DNA of 64,000 nucleotides from Symsagittifera roscoffensis (lineage: Eukaryota > Xenacoelomorpha > Acoela > Convolutidae): NCBI RefSeq assembly GCF_963678635.1, contig NC_087065.1:8023209-8087208 (forward strand), read 5' to 3'. Below the pieces are notes generated by a model, which was not told the DNA's origin, made no database searches, and saw only the letters and a program-made list of their open reading frames with translations. Shown piece by piece: positions 36,318-48,001 of this stretch. The position numbers were made by a program, and so were the translations under genes. The stretch's first letter is position 1, and each line of letters begins with the position of its first letter.

Positions 36318-37666
36318 CTGCAACACAACTTCACTGCAACGTTCATTGACTCAATCAATTTAAGGTACCGTTTGAACATAGAGACGAAGCGGAGCTTCGC
36401 ACTACTTGCTATGTTAACTGATATAAAAAAATTTGTTTAAATGTTCTACTACTACAAACGATGGCCCGTTAAAAAAAATTAATATTCAATTTCCAAAAAC
36501 TAAGGCTCCTGGCCGGACCCTAACACGAGACGTTTGTTCAACCAAGCATGTGCTTCATCTCTACGCTAAACTAGCAAAATTAGTAGCAGACTAGTGATAT
36601 GTTGAATAAATTGAACTAATGAGTTCTGTGAACAAAGTTTGTAACGGGAAAGTCTGGCAACCGGTTGCATTACCCTTGTGCTAATCGCAAGGGTAATCAT
36701 TGTTAAGTGAAACAAAACTTAACGATCAATCATCTGCTGTTGAATTATTATATATTTTTTCAGTTTCATATATATTTTCAACTAATCTAATATCTAGGAT
36801 TTAAAAAGTCTAAACCTCGCTAATTGCGGTATTGAATCTGTAAACAAAATATCTCGGTATTAGCGGTGTTTCTAATGCTAACCGATCTTGTTCAAGAGCT
36901 GATTGAGGAAGATTGAAAAGATGGAGAACAGAACTGTCATGGCAGTCAGTCCTCGAGCTCCAAACAAAACTCCGTTATTGTAATTCTTGAATGAGTCGGC
37001 CGCAACACTTGCATAAGGATCGCCCTTATATACCACCTAAACAGTCAGAAAGTCTTTAAAGAAACTTTTTTTAACGATCAAGTTAGAGGCACATCGACTT
37101 CTTTTATGATCGTTTGTATTCTTTGGATACAAGAAAACGATAGAACACAGTACCTGTCCAACGAAGTCCGTGAAGAACAGTGAGAAACAAAGAACAGACA
37201 GCCATGACAGCATCATATGCAAACAGAGCCATCGCAATCTTCGCGGCATATACACTATTGACATCAGATAGTGATGTAAGGATGCCGGATCTCCACCGCC
37301 TTCAGCATTATCAGCTGGAGGCTTCTCTTCTACTTGATTTATGGTGATAACAACCATGATTGCAAAAAGTGTAGCAGCTATAAAAAACACAGCTTGCTCT
37401 TGACCTCCAAGTATCCTAAAATCAAAATTGAAAAATGAAAAATGCGTCAATGATAATTTAAAGTAAATCATGTCCCACTAACTTTGCGAATGCAGTATCG
37501 CGGAAGTTTATGGAGCCCAAAAGATAGCCAATGGATCCACCCACACCACAGCAAATACCCATGACCGAGAAAGCTTTTTGATGTTGTTCAGGTGGAACAG
37601 AATCAATAAGATATGCTCTTGCAGGAGATTGACAGGCATCGCATCCAAAGTCAATGAGAGACAACC
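35920..37666 (-). CDS. SLC45: SLC45-family transporter, C-terminal four exons only
   Basis: SLC45 proteins are 12-TM major-facilitator transporters that couple sugar to protons. The exons 37483-37666, 37154-37415, 36883-37036 and 35920-36317 join in phase and give 331 residues to a stop. Family marks: IDFGCDACQSPARAYLID, GGSIGYLLGSINF, LFFTDFVGQ joined to VVYKGDPYAS, YNNGVLFGARGL, and near the end ERGLGTDIAVAQSMVFAAQF. The TM6-TM7 loop is short (NQVEEKPPADNAEGGG). The first exon here begins mid-codon after a good acceptor (ttttttag|GG), so upstream exons coding TM1-TM4 must exist, but I found none in the window. They may lie beyond the retroelement or be lost. Confidence 0.88.
36380..36720 (-). 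mobile_element. tRNA-derived SINE, copy in SLC45 intron
   Basis: The left end gaagcggagcttcgcactact and right end (ctggcaaccggttgca, then a cgcaagggtaat repeat) match the copy at 32325-32915. The tRNA-like centre is degenerate. The right end has its own small hairpin, TTACCCTTG...CAAGGGTAA. Confidence 0.6.
36883..37036 (-). CDS. SLC45: SLC45-like internal exon
   Basis: Acceptor ctgtttag|GTG, donor GATCG|GTTAGC. It encodes VVYKGDPYASVAADSFKNYN and a TM segment. Confidence 0.88.
37154..37415 (-). CDS. SLC45: SLC45-like internal exon
   Basis: Acceptor gattttag|G, donor GGACAG|GTACTG. It encodes one TM segment (AVFFIAATLFAIMVVITI), the central loop and the FFTDFVGQ motif. Confidence 0.85.
37483..37666 (-). 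CDS. SLC45: SLC45-like internal exon
   Basis: Acceptor ttttttag|GG, donor GCAAA|GTTAGT. It contains the CQSPARAYLID motif and a glycine-rich TM segment. Confidence 0.85.
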
Positions 37667-37689
37667 CTAAAAAACAATATTTTAATCAC

Positions 37690-37900
37690 AGAGTAGAAGC
37701 GGAATTTCACCCTACTTGCGTAAAAACACAAATATAGCAATCCACGCTAGCCGACAGGAAAAGAGACAAAGCAGGTAAATAAAAACAAAAAAGTCGCAAA
37801 AAACTAGATCTAACAGAACTTTAATACGTGTCTCGACTTGTCTTGAACGATGTTCAATTTACGGCAAATATGCCAAGTAGGACCATTGTCAGGGTAACCT
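37690..37900 (-). mobile_element. SINE remnant
   Basis: Starts agaagcggaatttcaccctacttgcg, a diverged form of the SINE end seen at 36380. The rest is degraded. Confidence 0.4.
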
Positions 37901-40900
37901 AAGCCGAAAAAATTTTAGCAGAAACCTTTGAGCCCAAAAAATAATTTCTTGAAAAAAACGAGCTACGAACACTTTGAAAATCGAAGAGAATCCCCATAAT
38001 TAGGGGCCCAAACACGCAAAAAAAAACTTTTCAAGACGAGGCAAAGACGACGAGGGCAAAGCCAATATAGCAGAAGGCGAAACTTTTAAGCCGAATATGG
38101 CAAAAAATGGGGAAGAGTACCCAGAGAGCCGCATTCCCGGATAACCGAAAAACTAAAAGATTCTTGTTAAACCAATTAGAAGCGAAACAAAGTTGACTAA
38201 AATCAAATTTGTCACAAAATTTGTACCATTTCAATTCGAACGATTAATCTATCTTGTTTTTTTCGGAACTTAGCTAACCAAAAATCAAAAGGACTCAAAA
38301 AATTTGCTATGCGTAATAGCTTTGATTTCATGGATTTAAAAAAACGATCAAAGTGCGACTACTTTGATAACGCTACCCAGTAAATGAACATTTAAGAGCA
38401 AAATTAAATAAATATCTTGAGATGGACGCGGAGAGCAGACACCTAATAAGTCTTTAAGACCTCATTTTTTTGCTAATTATTTTTCAAAATATTTACCGTC
38501 GCAAAATGTTTTCAAAAATAAGATCTCTATAGCGTTTCGGGATAGCTTCAAACGAGCCGATCCAGAAAAAAGCTCGATACACTTTTCAACTTTTTAAAGC
38601 AATCCCTTCCCCATCATATATTTCTTCCATTCTGAGGGTCTATAAACTACTTGGGATAGGGGGAGGGCAGGGTCTATAAAGGGAAAAAGCCTTTTTTATT
38701 TCAAAGGACGCAACATATTAAATTTATAGCGATTAATTTTTGGTGTGGATCGAATTGAATTTTTTTGGCTATCGAAAACAGAAAAAAATAAGCTATCCGG
38801 AAACGCTTTTATTTTTCGGCTATTCGAAACTACGATTTCTTCGGCTATCCGAGAACGAATTTATTTTTCGGCTATACGGGTATTCGGATCTGTGACAGTG
38901 ACATGCACACTGAAAGGAGATTCTGGGCTGGGTACTGGTTTAGAAATATGATACCACAATTTTTGGTGAGTCGCATTCAAAATTCTCGTTTTTCAATTTT
39001 TAAAAGCTAAATTAAAGTTTCAAAAATTAGCATGTTTATCAAAAATACTACACTATTACTTCATCGTTTCCCCCAGTCAAAAAACTACTCGAACTTCATA
39101 AATTCGGGAGCAGTTAACTAGAACTTTCAGGAAAGTAAAGTCAGATGGCTGTGGAATCAAGAGATCCCGATTGGGAAAATAACACCAGCACAGAATAAAC
39201 CGGTATGAAAAAAAAACAAAAAGATTGACTTTATGAGGCTAGAGATCTATCAGATACTTGAGCTAGGCTGCGTTTACGTTCTCTTGGCACTACAAACAAA
39301 AATTTATGAAATAAATTTCATCAGTATTTGTGGCAATTAAACGCGTAATGCGAGGGGGATTCTCTGCTTGACAAAACTACACGCCCTGTGTTCATCTGTA
39401 CTTATGCTCAATTTGCTTAAAAGCTTGATATAAAAACAGTCAGATTTAGGGCCAACCGAACCTCAAATTTCAAAGGCAATTGATTAAAAAAGATATCCAT
39501 CATTATTGAAATCTGTAGATTTGTCTATTTGGCGAACCTCCGTTCCCCAACCATTCTCTTTTCTGCTAGAGAATTGGAAGTCAACTGTCGCTACAATCCA
39601 CTGGACGCATTTATTTTTTTTCACATTCTTCAGGCTATGCGAAGTTCATTAAAAATTCAATTTTCATAACCATATATTTTAGGTAATGGCATTCAACCAT
39701 TGCAACTCAAAAAACATTTTGGTAAACATAGAACGTTTTACATATCAGTAGGTTCTTGTTTCAAAAAAATTTTGAGAAGTTTCGTTATCAAAAAAGAGCT
39801 TCGTCAAATTTTATGCACTTCGTACTTCGAACAAAACCTAAATTTTGATGCGTAATTGATTGTTCTTTTCTCGTTCTCCAAACCAAATATTGTGTATTAG
39901 GTAGCCCTAGCCCGTAATAAAAAAGCAGTTATTTGCGAGGATTTTTCTCAGAAAAAAGCGATTTTAAAAGCAATTTTGCAACTATGTGCGTTGTCAGGAA
40001 TTAACAATACTGTATTCCAGATTACCGTGGAACAACAATTTAACATGATGTCTACATTAATTCAGATAAATTTTAATTCGAAACTTTCTTTTAAATTTTA
40101 AGCCAATTTCAGTTAATGTTTAAAATTTTGCATTATATAAAATGTTCATTCAACATCTAAATTTTTTTCCAACATTCTTAATTACTTGGGTGGAAGTTTC
40201 TCAATCATCATTTCGGTTGTCAATTGTACGTTCTTGAATAAAAAAGTAAAATCTTTTAGGACTACGTTTTCAGTGTCAACAAACTGCTTCTAAAACAATT
40301 GCGCGTTTAAAACCGGCACTTCTTTCCTAGTATGTATTGCTTCTAATGATAACAGTTTAGTTTGATTGGCAACAGGCCTCCGACTATTTTCATAAGAGGT
40401 TTCAATTCTTCTTCAAAATTAAAATGTCACAAGATATGTGGTTCTTCGTGTTTTATTTTGTGACGATTGCTGCTCAAAATTTTTATGCTTTTTTCAAAAC
40501 TAGTCTGGGAGAACTTGACCTTCGGGGGAGGGGTTTGGGCAAAAAATAAAAAATACCATTGAATTTTTTTTGGTACAAAACAGCCCATAATTTATGCTTG
40601 TTTAAAAACGCTTTCTTTTGATTTTCTGACAAAAAAAAACAAAAAAAATTTCAGGAAAACCGCCCAAAAACTATCGAAATGTTTTGCCACAAGGGAAAAC
40701 GCGGTCGTTAGGCACTCTGTTGAATTACTCGTCTGTGATTAGTCAATTTCAGGAGATGAATGATTGGATCCAAAAGACTCAAAACGAAATTGTAACGCTA
40801 TATTCGAGAAAAGAAAAAATAATAATATTGACGTATGAGTTTCAACTTTTTACATTGACATCAAGAATAACGCGGTTAAACAAAGAGTGTTGATTTTGAC

Positions 40901-40957
40901 TTAAACCACTTTACAAAAGATTAGAACTTTTTTTATCTTTAAACATCAAGACCTACC
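37901..40957. other. intergenic, repeat fragments only
   Basis: I looked for upstream SLC45 exons on the minus strand and saw none. There are G-rich tracts near 38650 and 40520, and one tandem repeat at 38765-38895. Confidence 0.5.
38765..38895 (+). repeat. degenerate tandem repeat, about 27-bp unit x5
   Basis: The core cGGCTATCCGnnAACG recurs five times with A/T-rich spacers and mutual divergence. Confidence 0.65.
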
Positions 40958-41764
40958 ATGATTAAAGGTTATGGGCAATTGAAGCTTCCACGCACCAAAA
41001 TCTTGATGGATTCCGAACAAAAAGAACTACTCTTTTTCAATGAAAAACACGAAAGTAATCATGTATGGTGTGAACAATTTCTAGCCTATAATGCAGCTAA
41101 AATTGTGAATGTAGAATCTGAAAGAGTTAGCGAAGTGAACAGAGATGCTGATGAGAGGATGTTGTATAAGAAACCTTTATGCACGTCATTGATGCTACTT
41201 TGCAGATGATCATCGCTCAGATTAACAGGAATGGATTTGAAATATGGAAATACTCGCGGAAAAATTTTATGGCAGATTCGAATAAGCTAAATCAAAGTGC
41301 TTTGGCAAGAGTTTTCGAAACTCAAGAAGAACGGTGAGTCGATGATAGAATTTCTTAACAAAGTGACAACATTGTGTTCAAACTACAATATGCAAAGGAA
41401 AAGATCAGCGACCAGCTGAAAATAGCCATAGTTTTTAGAACATTTCCACGAGAATACGACTGATTCATAGCTGCAATACAGTTCCAGCAGATATCGTACC
41501 TACAACTGAAGGAGCGACTGGTTGAACGATCACACGAGGAGCTCAAACAAACAAGATACGAGTTCTACGTCAATTGCGGCTCCAGCTATTTATAGATCCG
41601 GCCGAGGACGATACAATGGAGGAACTGGACAGATAAATTGTACGAAGTGCGGACGTAACAATAATCACACTGCTGACTGGTGCTATGCAAGCATGGAAAC
41701 CAGCAAAATTCGAGCAACCAGCAACGCGGTTTCTCTGGGTTTGCACTTACTGCACTTCAAATAG

Positions 41765-41925
41765 GTCGATGGATATTGTGATAGACTCTGGATGCGCGAT
41801 CAATATCACTCCAGACAAATCAATGTTCAAGACGCTTTCTAAAATTGAAGGGGACGATAGTATGTTGTTTATTACTAATGGGGACGGGACGCACCATCGA
41901 GTACATGTTGTTAGAGAAATTTGAC
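41765..41925 (+). pseudogene. copia protease fragment
   Basis: Aspartic protease active-site DSG is retained, with the usual following hydrophobic strand (SMLFITNGDGTHH). Confidence 0.7.
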
Positions 41926-42100
41926 CGCTTCTATCATCGTAAAAAAGCTAAGTACTTATAACCTCTAGCGCGCTTTGTATGTGCCGAGCTTCAATTTCTG
42001 TTTTATATTTCTGTTTGATATCTGTTTCACTGCTCACTGAGATAGTTAAGCAAGGGAATGCAGCAATTTTAACGAAAATTCGCATATACAGAAAGCTTAT

Positions 42101-42875
42101 TTGATTAAAAGGGATGATTTTTTCTGGTTTAAACATAGTGCAAAAGAATTGAATACGTCGGCATTGTCTATTTCTACGTTGCATGCAAAGTTTTCACATT
42201 TAAATTGTGAAACTTTGAAGAAAAGTGCAAATGAAGCACTAATAAAAGGCATGGTTTTTTCCGGTTCATTGGCAACCGATAAATGTACTACATGTTCAAA
42301 ATGTAAAATATCTACGTCTGACATTTCTGAAAACCCTCAAAAAAGGGCAACGCAAAAATTTGAATTAGTTCAGAGTGACCTTTGCGGACCTTTTCCGGAA
42401 TCTTTGCATGGAAACAAATATGCAATATCTTTTTTTGATGATTTTTCAAGATATGCAACGGTAAATTGAATGACTTCTAAAGCCGATTCGTTAGCAAAAC
42501 TACAACTTTTTAATAATACGTGGTCCCACGGATTTACACTCAGGTCATATAATGGTGGGGAGTATAATTCACGCAAATTTGCAATAATGTCGCAAGAACA
42601 ATCGTATTGCACAGCATTTTACAAATCCTTATTCTCCTCATCGAATTGATATAGCCGAATGCTATTTGCGAACGGTTTTTGTCAATGCACGGGCTCTTTT
42701 ACTATCGTCAAAACTACCAGAATTTTTAAGGGTAAGGGTAGTTGATACTGTTCTATACCCAAAAAATTGCGTACTAAAATTTGCTATTAATTTTGGAATG
42801 CAAGCCAGTGTTCATCATTTAAAAATTTTTGGTTGCTCAAGTAAATCAAAAATTGAAACCAATCAGCGCAAATAA
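42101..42875 (+). pseudogene. copia integrase fragments
   Basis: A GAG-pre-integrase zinc-binding region (HAKFSHLN; CTTCSKCK) precedes the catalytic-core start, which breaks at a stop near 42467; the C-terminal part resumes after further breaks. Confidence 0.75.
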
Positions 42876-43850
42876 TTTTTCTGGTTAGGACGGTTGAAGT
42901 GCTTCATATATTTTGTATGTCTTTCTGAAGGAAAATTTTATCGCTCACCTAAATTGACGTTTCTAGAAGAGCAATTCCCAGGTATCGATAACGGATCAAG
43001 GTCTGCTAATGTTTTGCATTTTCCGGGCAATAACCCAGTGTGGGCTGTCACAGATTCAGCGGGATCAATAATGCACAAATAGGAGCAACTGATGCAAATG
43101 AGTTATTGCCTACTCTTGATCAGCCGTTATCACCAGGGGAGCTGTACAACTATTGATACTTCTCAAAGAATATCTTCAGCATCTAGTCCTCATAATGTGC
43201 AAATGGAGATTCAAGATACTCCAATCTAATTAGATACAAGTGAGTGTATCACAACTCACGATGAATTTGATTTATCTGATGCTAATGAGTCTTCGCATCA
43301 CACTCCAACTGCAGACAATCTGCAAAACACTACTTTCCCCACTCCTGACAGTTCGGTACATTTTTACCATAACATTCCTCATCATCTAAATCAAGACAAA
43401 AATCTGAAAGTGATGAAATAAATTCTACTGCTTTGGGACTTGACATTCCTACAACAAATAGGACTGGTTGGATCAATCGAAGCTTGGTAATAAGATTACA
43501 ATTTTTCTACTGATGAAAACTGTAATTTTGCAATGGCTGTTAGGTTCAATGGCAATGTTCCATTCAATTATGAGGAAGCAATTTTGTCAGCTTGTGTTGA
43601 AAAAAAAGATGCTGCCATGCAAAAGAATTCAATAGTCTTGTATAAAATAAAACATGCGTTTTGTGACTTTATCTTCTGGAAAACCATTAACAAAATGCAA
43701 ATGGGTTTTTGATGTGAAGCGTAAAAGCCATGGTTTAATTGAACGATATAAATCACTCTTCAAGATCGATAACCAAACATATTGACATAGAAGGACACTT
43801 TGTTCAGGAAACAAATTCGCTCTGGTAAGGTGACGTTAAAATATCTTCGT

Positions 43851-46800
43851 ACTACAATTATGGTTGCGGATATTCTGACAAACGGACTTCCACGTTTTTA
43901 CCAGTTTTTATTGCTAACTTATCAAGCACATTGAAAACGTTGGATCTTGTGAGAGTCGCTACGATTTATTTTCACATAGTTATTTTGTTTCATGTTCTCG
44001 AACAACATTCACATCTTACCCAATTTAAAAGCCCTGCAAGTTTATAGCTTGATTAATCTCTGCTGGTAAGTTTTTGCTTTTTCTTTTTTTTGGAGGCGCG
44101 GCGAAAAATTAGGAGCAAAAATTGACAAATATCAAGAAGATTGAATAAATTTATAAAAAATTTAAGATTTTAAGAGATGAGGCAAAAGTTACTAAAAATA
44201 GAAGAAAAATCTCTGAAAAATTGCAAACAAGGCATAGTCTCAATCCGAGCTCCCAAGGTACTGCAGTTCACCCCTAGATTTCCCAGGCCAGATCATTTTT
44301 CCCATAAACTAAAAACTTACTTGACATAGACCTGTCTCTAAAATAGTTTCAAGGGAGCTCGACAAACAGATCATCAAATATGTAAATAATAAGCTTGTCA
44401 GAACATTTACGCTAACTCCTAACAATACTTCAAACTCTTAATTAGAAAAATGGTCCGGCCGGGAACTTATACTTCAAGTCCTGAAAATAATGCGGATGAA
44501 AACGATTTATTTTTAAAAATAATTTTTTTTTGTTGTGCGTTTTTGCTCTAAACGAATACAAACATAGCTAAAATTAACTGCTGACAGTTTCTTTTTCTGT
44601 TCAATCTTTAACTATCGTTGTTATTAAAAGTGTTTATTTTTCTGACTCATACATGGCAATTTTTAGACAATCAGACAAAACTTAAGATCATGCTCCTAAG
44701 AGAGGTTTTTGATGGCATCATAATTCTCAGAGAGTATTAGTAATTGAAATGATACCCAATCAAAGTTGGTAATTTTACATCCTTGAAACACGAACTTCCA
44801 ATGACGGATAATTTAAACACAAAACATCTAAAAAAAATTATGCTTTTATAACTAATGCAATGGTTTATTGATTGTTTCACTTCGACAACCTAATCAATAA
44901 ACGGTCTAGAAGAGCCTAACAGTCAAAACTAATGAAGCATTTGAACTGCGCTTTCAAAATCAAGTTTTTCAAATCCAATTAAAAACCTCCACAACACTGC
45001 GTAAAAATAAACCTTTAACGGAATTGAAAACAAAATTCAATTCAAATGTGTAATTTATCTATATCAATGTTTAGCAAATAAAAGAAAAGCTTTCGCAACT
45101 GCTTTAAAAAACAACAACAGCCGGTTACAGAAATAAACATTGCAGTGAATAAATAGTTTTTGATAATCACTTTGAACTGCTTCTCTGCCAAAAACATCTT
45201 TTCCCTTCCCTTCAAAAAAACTAAACTCATTGCTCTTAAAATTATGAAAATATGACATTACTGCTTCAACGGTTTAGAAAAATTTTTTAAAAAATTTACC
45301 CTCATGAAATGAATTCCAATCCAGTTTTGATGCAAACAAAAACATGGCGTTCAGTTTTTAGAAGTCGATTTGTATATAAAAGTAATTATTTTACCGATGT
45401 TTTTAAGGTTGTGTTGCATAAAATTTTAATTTCAGTTTTTTTTTTCAATTATATTGTTGAATCCTAATTTGAAGACTTTATTAAAAGCTACTGCTGCAGT
45501 CTAGGTCGATGAGTTGCCTTACCCGGATCAAATTTTGCTATCGTAGTGCTCGTCTGAGTTTGATTTTAAAATTGACGCGAGTGATATATTATAGGCACCT
45601 TGACGAGGCTCTTAGTTCCGCAATTATATGATACCCAAACGTTAGTATTTCATTAAATAACCGAAGAGGATCGAAAAATTAAGTTTACTTGGTTTAAGTT
45701 TAGTTTCAAGGCACAGAAAAAAAATCACAGTAGATAACATCAAAACCAACGGATGTGTGAACTTTGTTGAATTCTCAAAGCTGTGCAATATAAACAAAAA
45801 GTCATTGAGATGATTGTCCACCGCGTGTTTCAAAGTACTTCTACCCGAGAAAAATTGAAACGCTGGAAAAAACCTAGAAGCCGTGGATACTTAATCAGTA
45901 CCCCCTAACGATTTGTGGGATTGTACTGTTTTAGGTACATCGGGCCAAGTATTATGGATGAGAAAAGAAATTGGGAATCAAGGAAGGGATGGCTCTAGAG
46001 TGAGTTAGGACCGATGGGTATAACTCATAGAGTAATTTCGGATAGGGTACACCGTCTGCTCGTCACGCTATCTTATTTTCGGCCGGATAGGTTCGTGCAA
46101 CTTCTTAGTCTAATACCGATCCTAATCTTACTCTTATACTGTCTAGTCTCAGGTTGTTTAACTAGTCTCTGCTAGGCTCAATAGATCTAGGGTATACTGG
46201 TTTATTGCGGCTGCTGAAGTACTCGGGAGAGTTCAACTAATTTCTAAGTTAAATTCAAATCTCTCTGGTGCTGAAATTACAAGTAATTTCAGCACTTACA
46301 AATAAGTGGATTGTTAATTAGATGGATCATTATTGGTTAATATTAAATACTTTACATTGGTAAAATATCTAATTTATCCAATCATAAAATGTAGTTTAGA
46401 TCAGGTTCCACCCATCCGGGTTTTACAGAGTTTTTTAGAATAGTCTTTCTGCAATTCAAAAGATGGATGATGGACGTTGGTATTTGGCGAACATCTTATT
46501 TCTTCTGGGTTTTCTTATTAGAGAAGTCCCAGATTCAATCGTTGTGTCTTCTCAAGACAACGACTGGGTTTTCGCAACAAACTCAAATCTGATTTCAGAA
46601 TGATTGGCTATGTCAGGTTTTTCTGTTTCATTGGTGAGAACTTCTTTGTGTTTGACCTTGTCTGGGAATGGCGTGGAGATTGTGCGTGGAGGGGATGCCT
46701 GGTTACTCGGATCTGTACGTATACTTGAACATCGAGGTGGTCATTGGTCTAGTTCAATGAAGTCCTTTTCTGCGAAGTCAAGTCGTATTCTAAATCCTTT

Positions 46801-47107
46801 GAGTTGTGATTGTGGGCGGCATATTGATTGTAGTTGGCCATTCTTTCTCGAGTGTAGTAGGGTCGTTTTGTCTTTGGATGTTCGTCCTTGGTGTTGTATT
46901 CTGATCTATGTATTGCATAATGTAATTTACATTTTATAAAACTTTTATTAGTTTAATATTTTTTAATTATGATTTTAGTTAGTTGTTTTCACAAAAGCTT
47001 TTTGTTTTAGTTCAGTTATTTTGAAGAGTTACTCACCCTTGAGTAGCTCTTATTAAAAGTAGGAGTATGGTCACAAAGCGTGGATGTAGCGCGGTGGGTT
47101 AGGCCGG
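43851..47107. other. intergenic and possible 3' part of the large retroelement
   Basis: 43851-45900 is AT-rich with no gene. From about 45930 the composition changes: the plus strand becomes T/G-rich, as in the retroelement to the right. Minus-strand frames at 46580-46900 are partly open, so the element or its LTR may extend to about 45.9 kb. I could not find terminal TG..CA or a matching LTR. Confidence 0.4.
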
Positions 47108-47152
47108 CTATAGAGCATGCTCAGGACGTCCTTCCTGGTGGGTTAGGCCAGG
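47092..47152 (+). repeat. GGTGGGTTAGGCC direct repeat
   Basis: Two exact copies of ggtgggttaggcc, 46 bases apart, flank the self-complementary AGAGCATGCTC in a GC-rich patch. Confidence 0.7.
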
Positions 47153-47350
47153 AGTGGGAGTATGATTGCATGCGGTTTTTGTGAGAGGTCCTGTTATGTG
47201 ACAACGTTTTATGTTGGGTTTGTTGTGGTTTTTCTTATGTTTTGTTGGTTGTGTCCTTTTTTCAAAAATCAAATTGTTTGTGGTATGGGTTTGTCTTACG
47301 ACTTTTTTGTGTTTTATTATTTCTTTCTTAGACTTTATAATAGTCTTCAA
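47108..47350 (-). CDS. possible small basic ORF
   Basis: 80 codons, very lysine-rich (MKTIIKSKKEIIKHKKVVRQ) with repeated KHKK/KRT groups. It lies downstream of the splice donor after the accessory ORF. It could be a regulatory protein or chance. Confidence 0.25.
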   Translation of the reverse strand: MKTIIKSKKEIIKHKKVVRQTHTTNNLIFEKRTQPTKHKKNHNKPNIKRCHITGPLTKTACNHTPTPGLTHQEGRPEHAL

Positions 47351-48001
47351 AAGAATAAATTATCCAGTTTTAAACTGGGTTAATCCGGTTTGGGTACCGT
47401 TGGTTTCCTTTTCTTAGTCATGCTGTTATGCTATGTGTTGTGGTGTTTAGTAAGCTGCATTGGTTAGTTTTGTTTAGTATATAATTCCTTTCCAACCGGG
47501 TTAAAGGAAAGTTTGAAACGTGTTATCTTGTGTTAGAGTTATCGAGTGTGAAAGCTTGAAACTGAAATTCATTATTTTAAACAATTCTTCGTGGGCGAGC
47601 TGTGCGAGTTTGGATAGAATTCTTGTGCGAGTGAATGAAAATAGCAAAAGGTTAGTACTGTATTTGCTTCTTATTAATTTACTACATAGAATTTTATCTT
47701 TACTGCTAGTTGTTGGGGAAAATTAAGTTACAAATTTTCATCATTATTAGATTTACTGCTTGTGGGGGAAAAATTTATAAATTAATTTACTGCATTGGTA
47801 TTATATTTATTTAATTGTTGGTGCAAAAATTTAATCGGGTTTTAAACAGTTTTGAAGAAGTTTGCTATTTTTTATTTTTCTTTTGTGAATTTTTCAGATG
47901 ATCTAGGATGAAGGCTAAAATTCTAAAGAAAACATGGATAAAGAATGGTGAGTTTCTAATATTTAAATTAGTTAGTAATTTGTATAATTCATACTTACCT
48001 G

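Larger units (their letters stand above)
40958..43850 (+). pseudogene. decayed Ty1/copia retrotransposon
   Basis: Fragments lie in copia order on the plus strand: Gag-like (40958-41530), a zinc knuckle CTKCGRNNNHTADWC (41638-41685) with five rather than four residues before H, protease with VIDSGCAINI (41765-41925), integrase with CGPFPESLHGNKYAISFFDD (about 42360-42470) and its C-terminal part (ARALLLSSKLPEFL, HHLKIFGC; 42680-42870), then a scrap of RT (KCKWVFDVKRKSHGLIERYK; 43685-43760). Stops and frame shifts separate all parts and most of RT/RNase H is gone. No LTR was identified. It is dead. Confidence 0.85.

Noticed and set aside
38031-38234. Hydrophobic minus-strand frame as an upstream SLC45 exon
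   Set aside because: It does not match SLC45 N-terminal motifs and has no fitting donor in phase.
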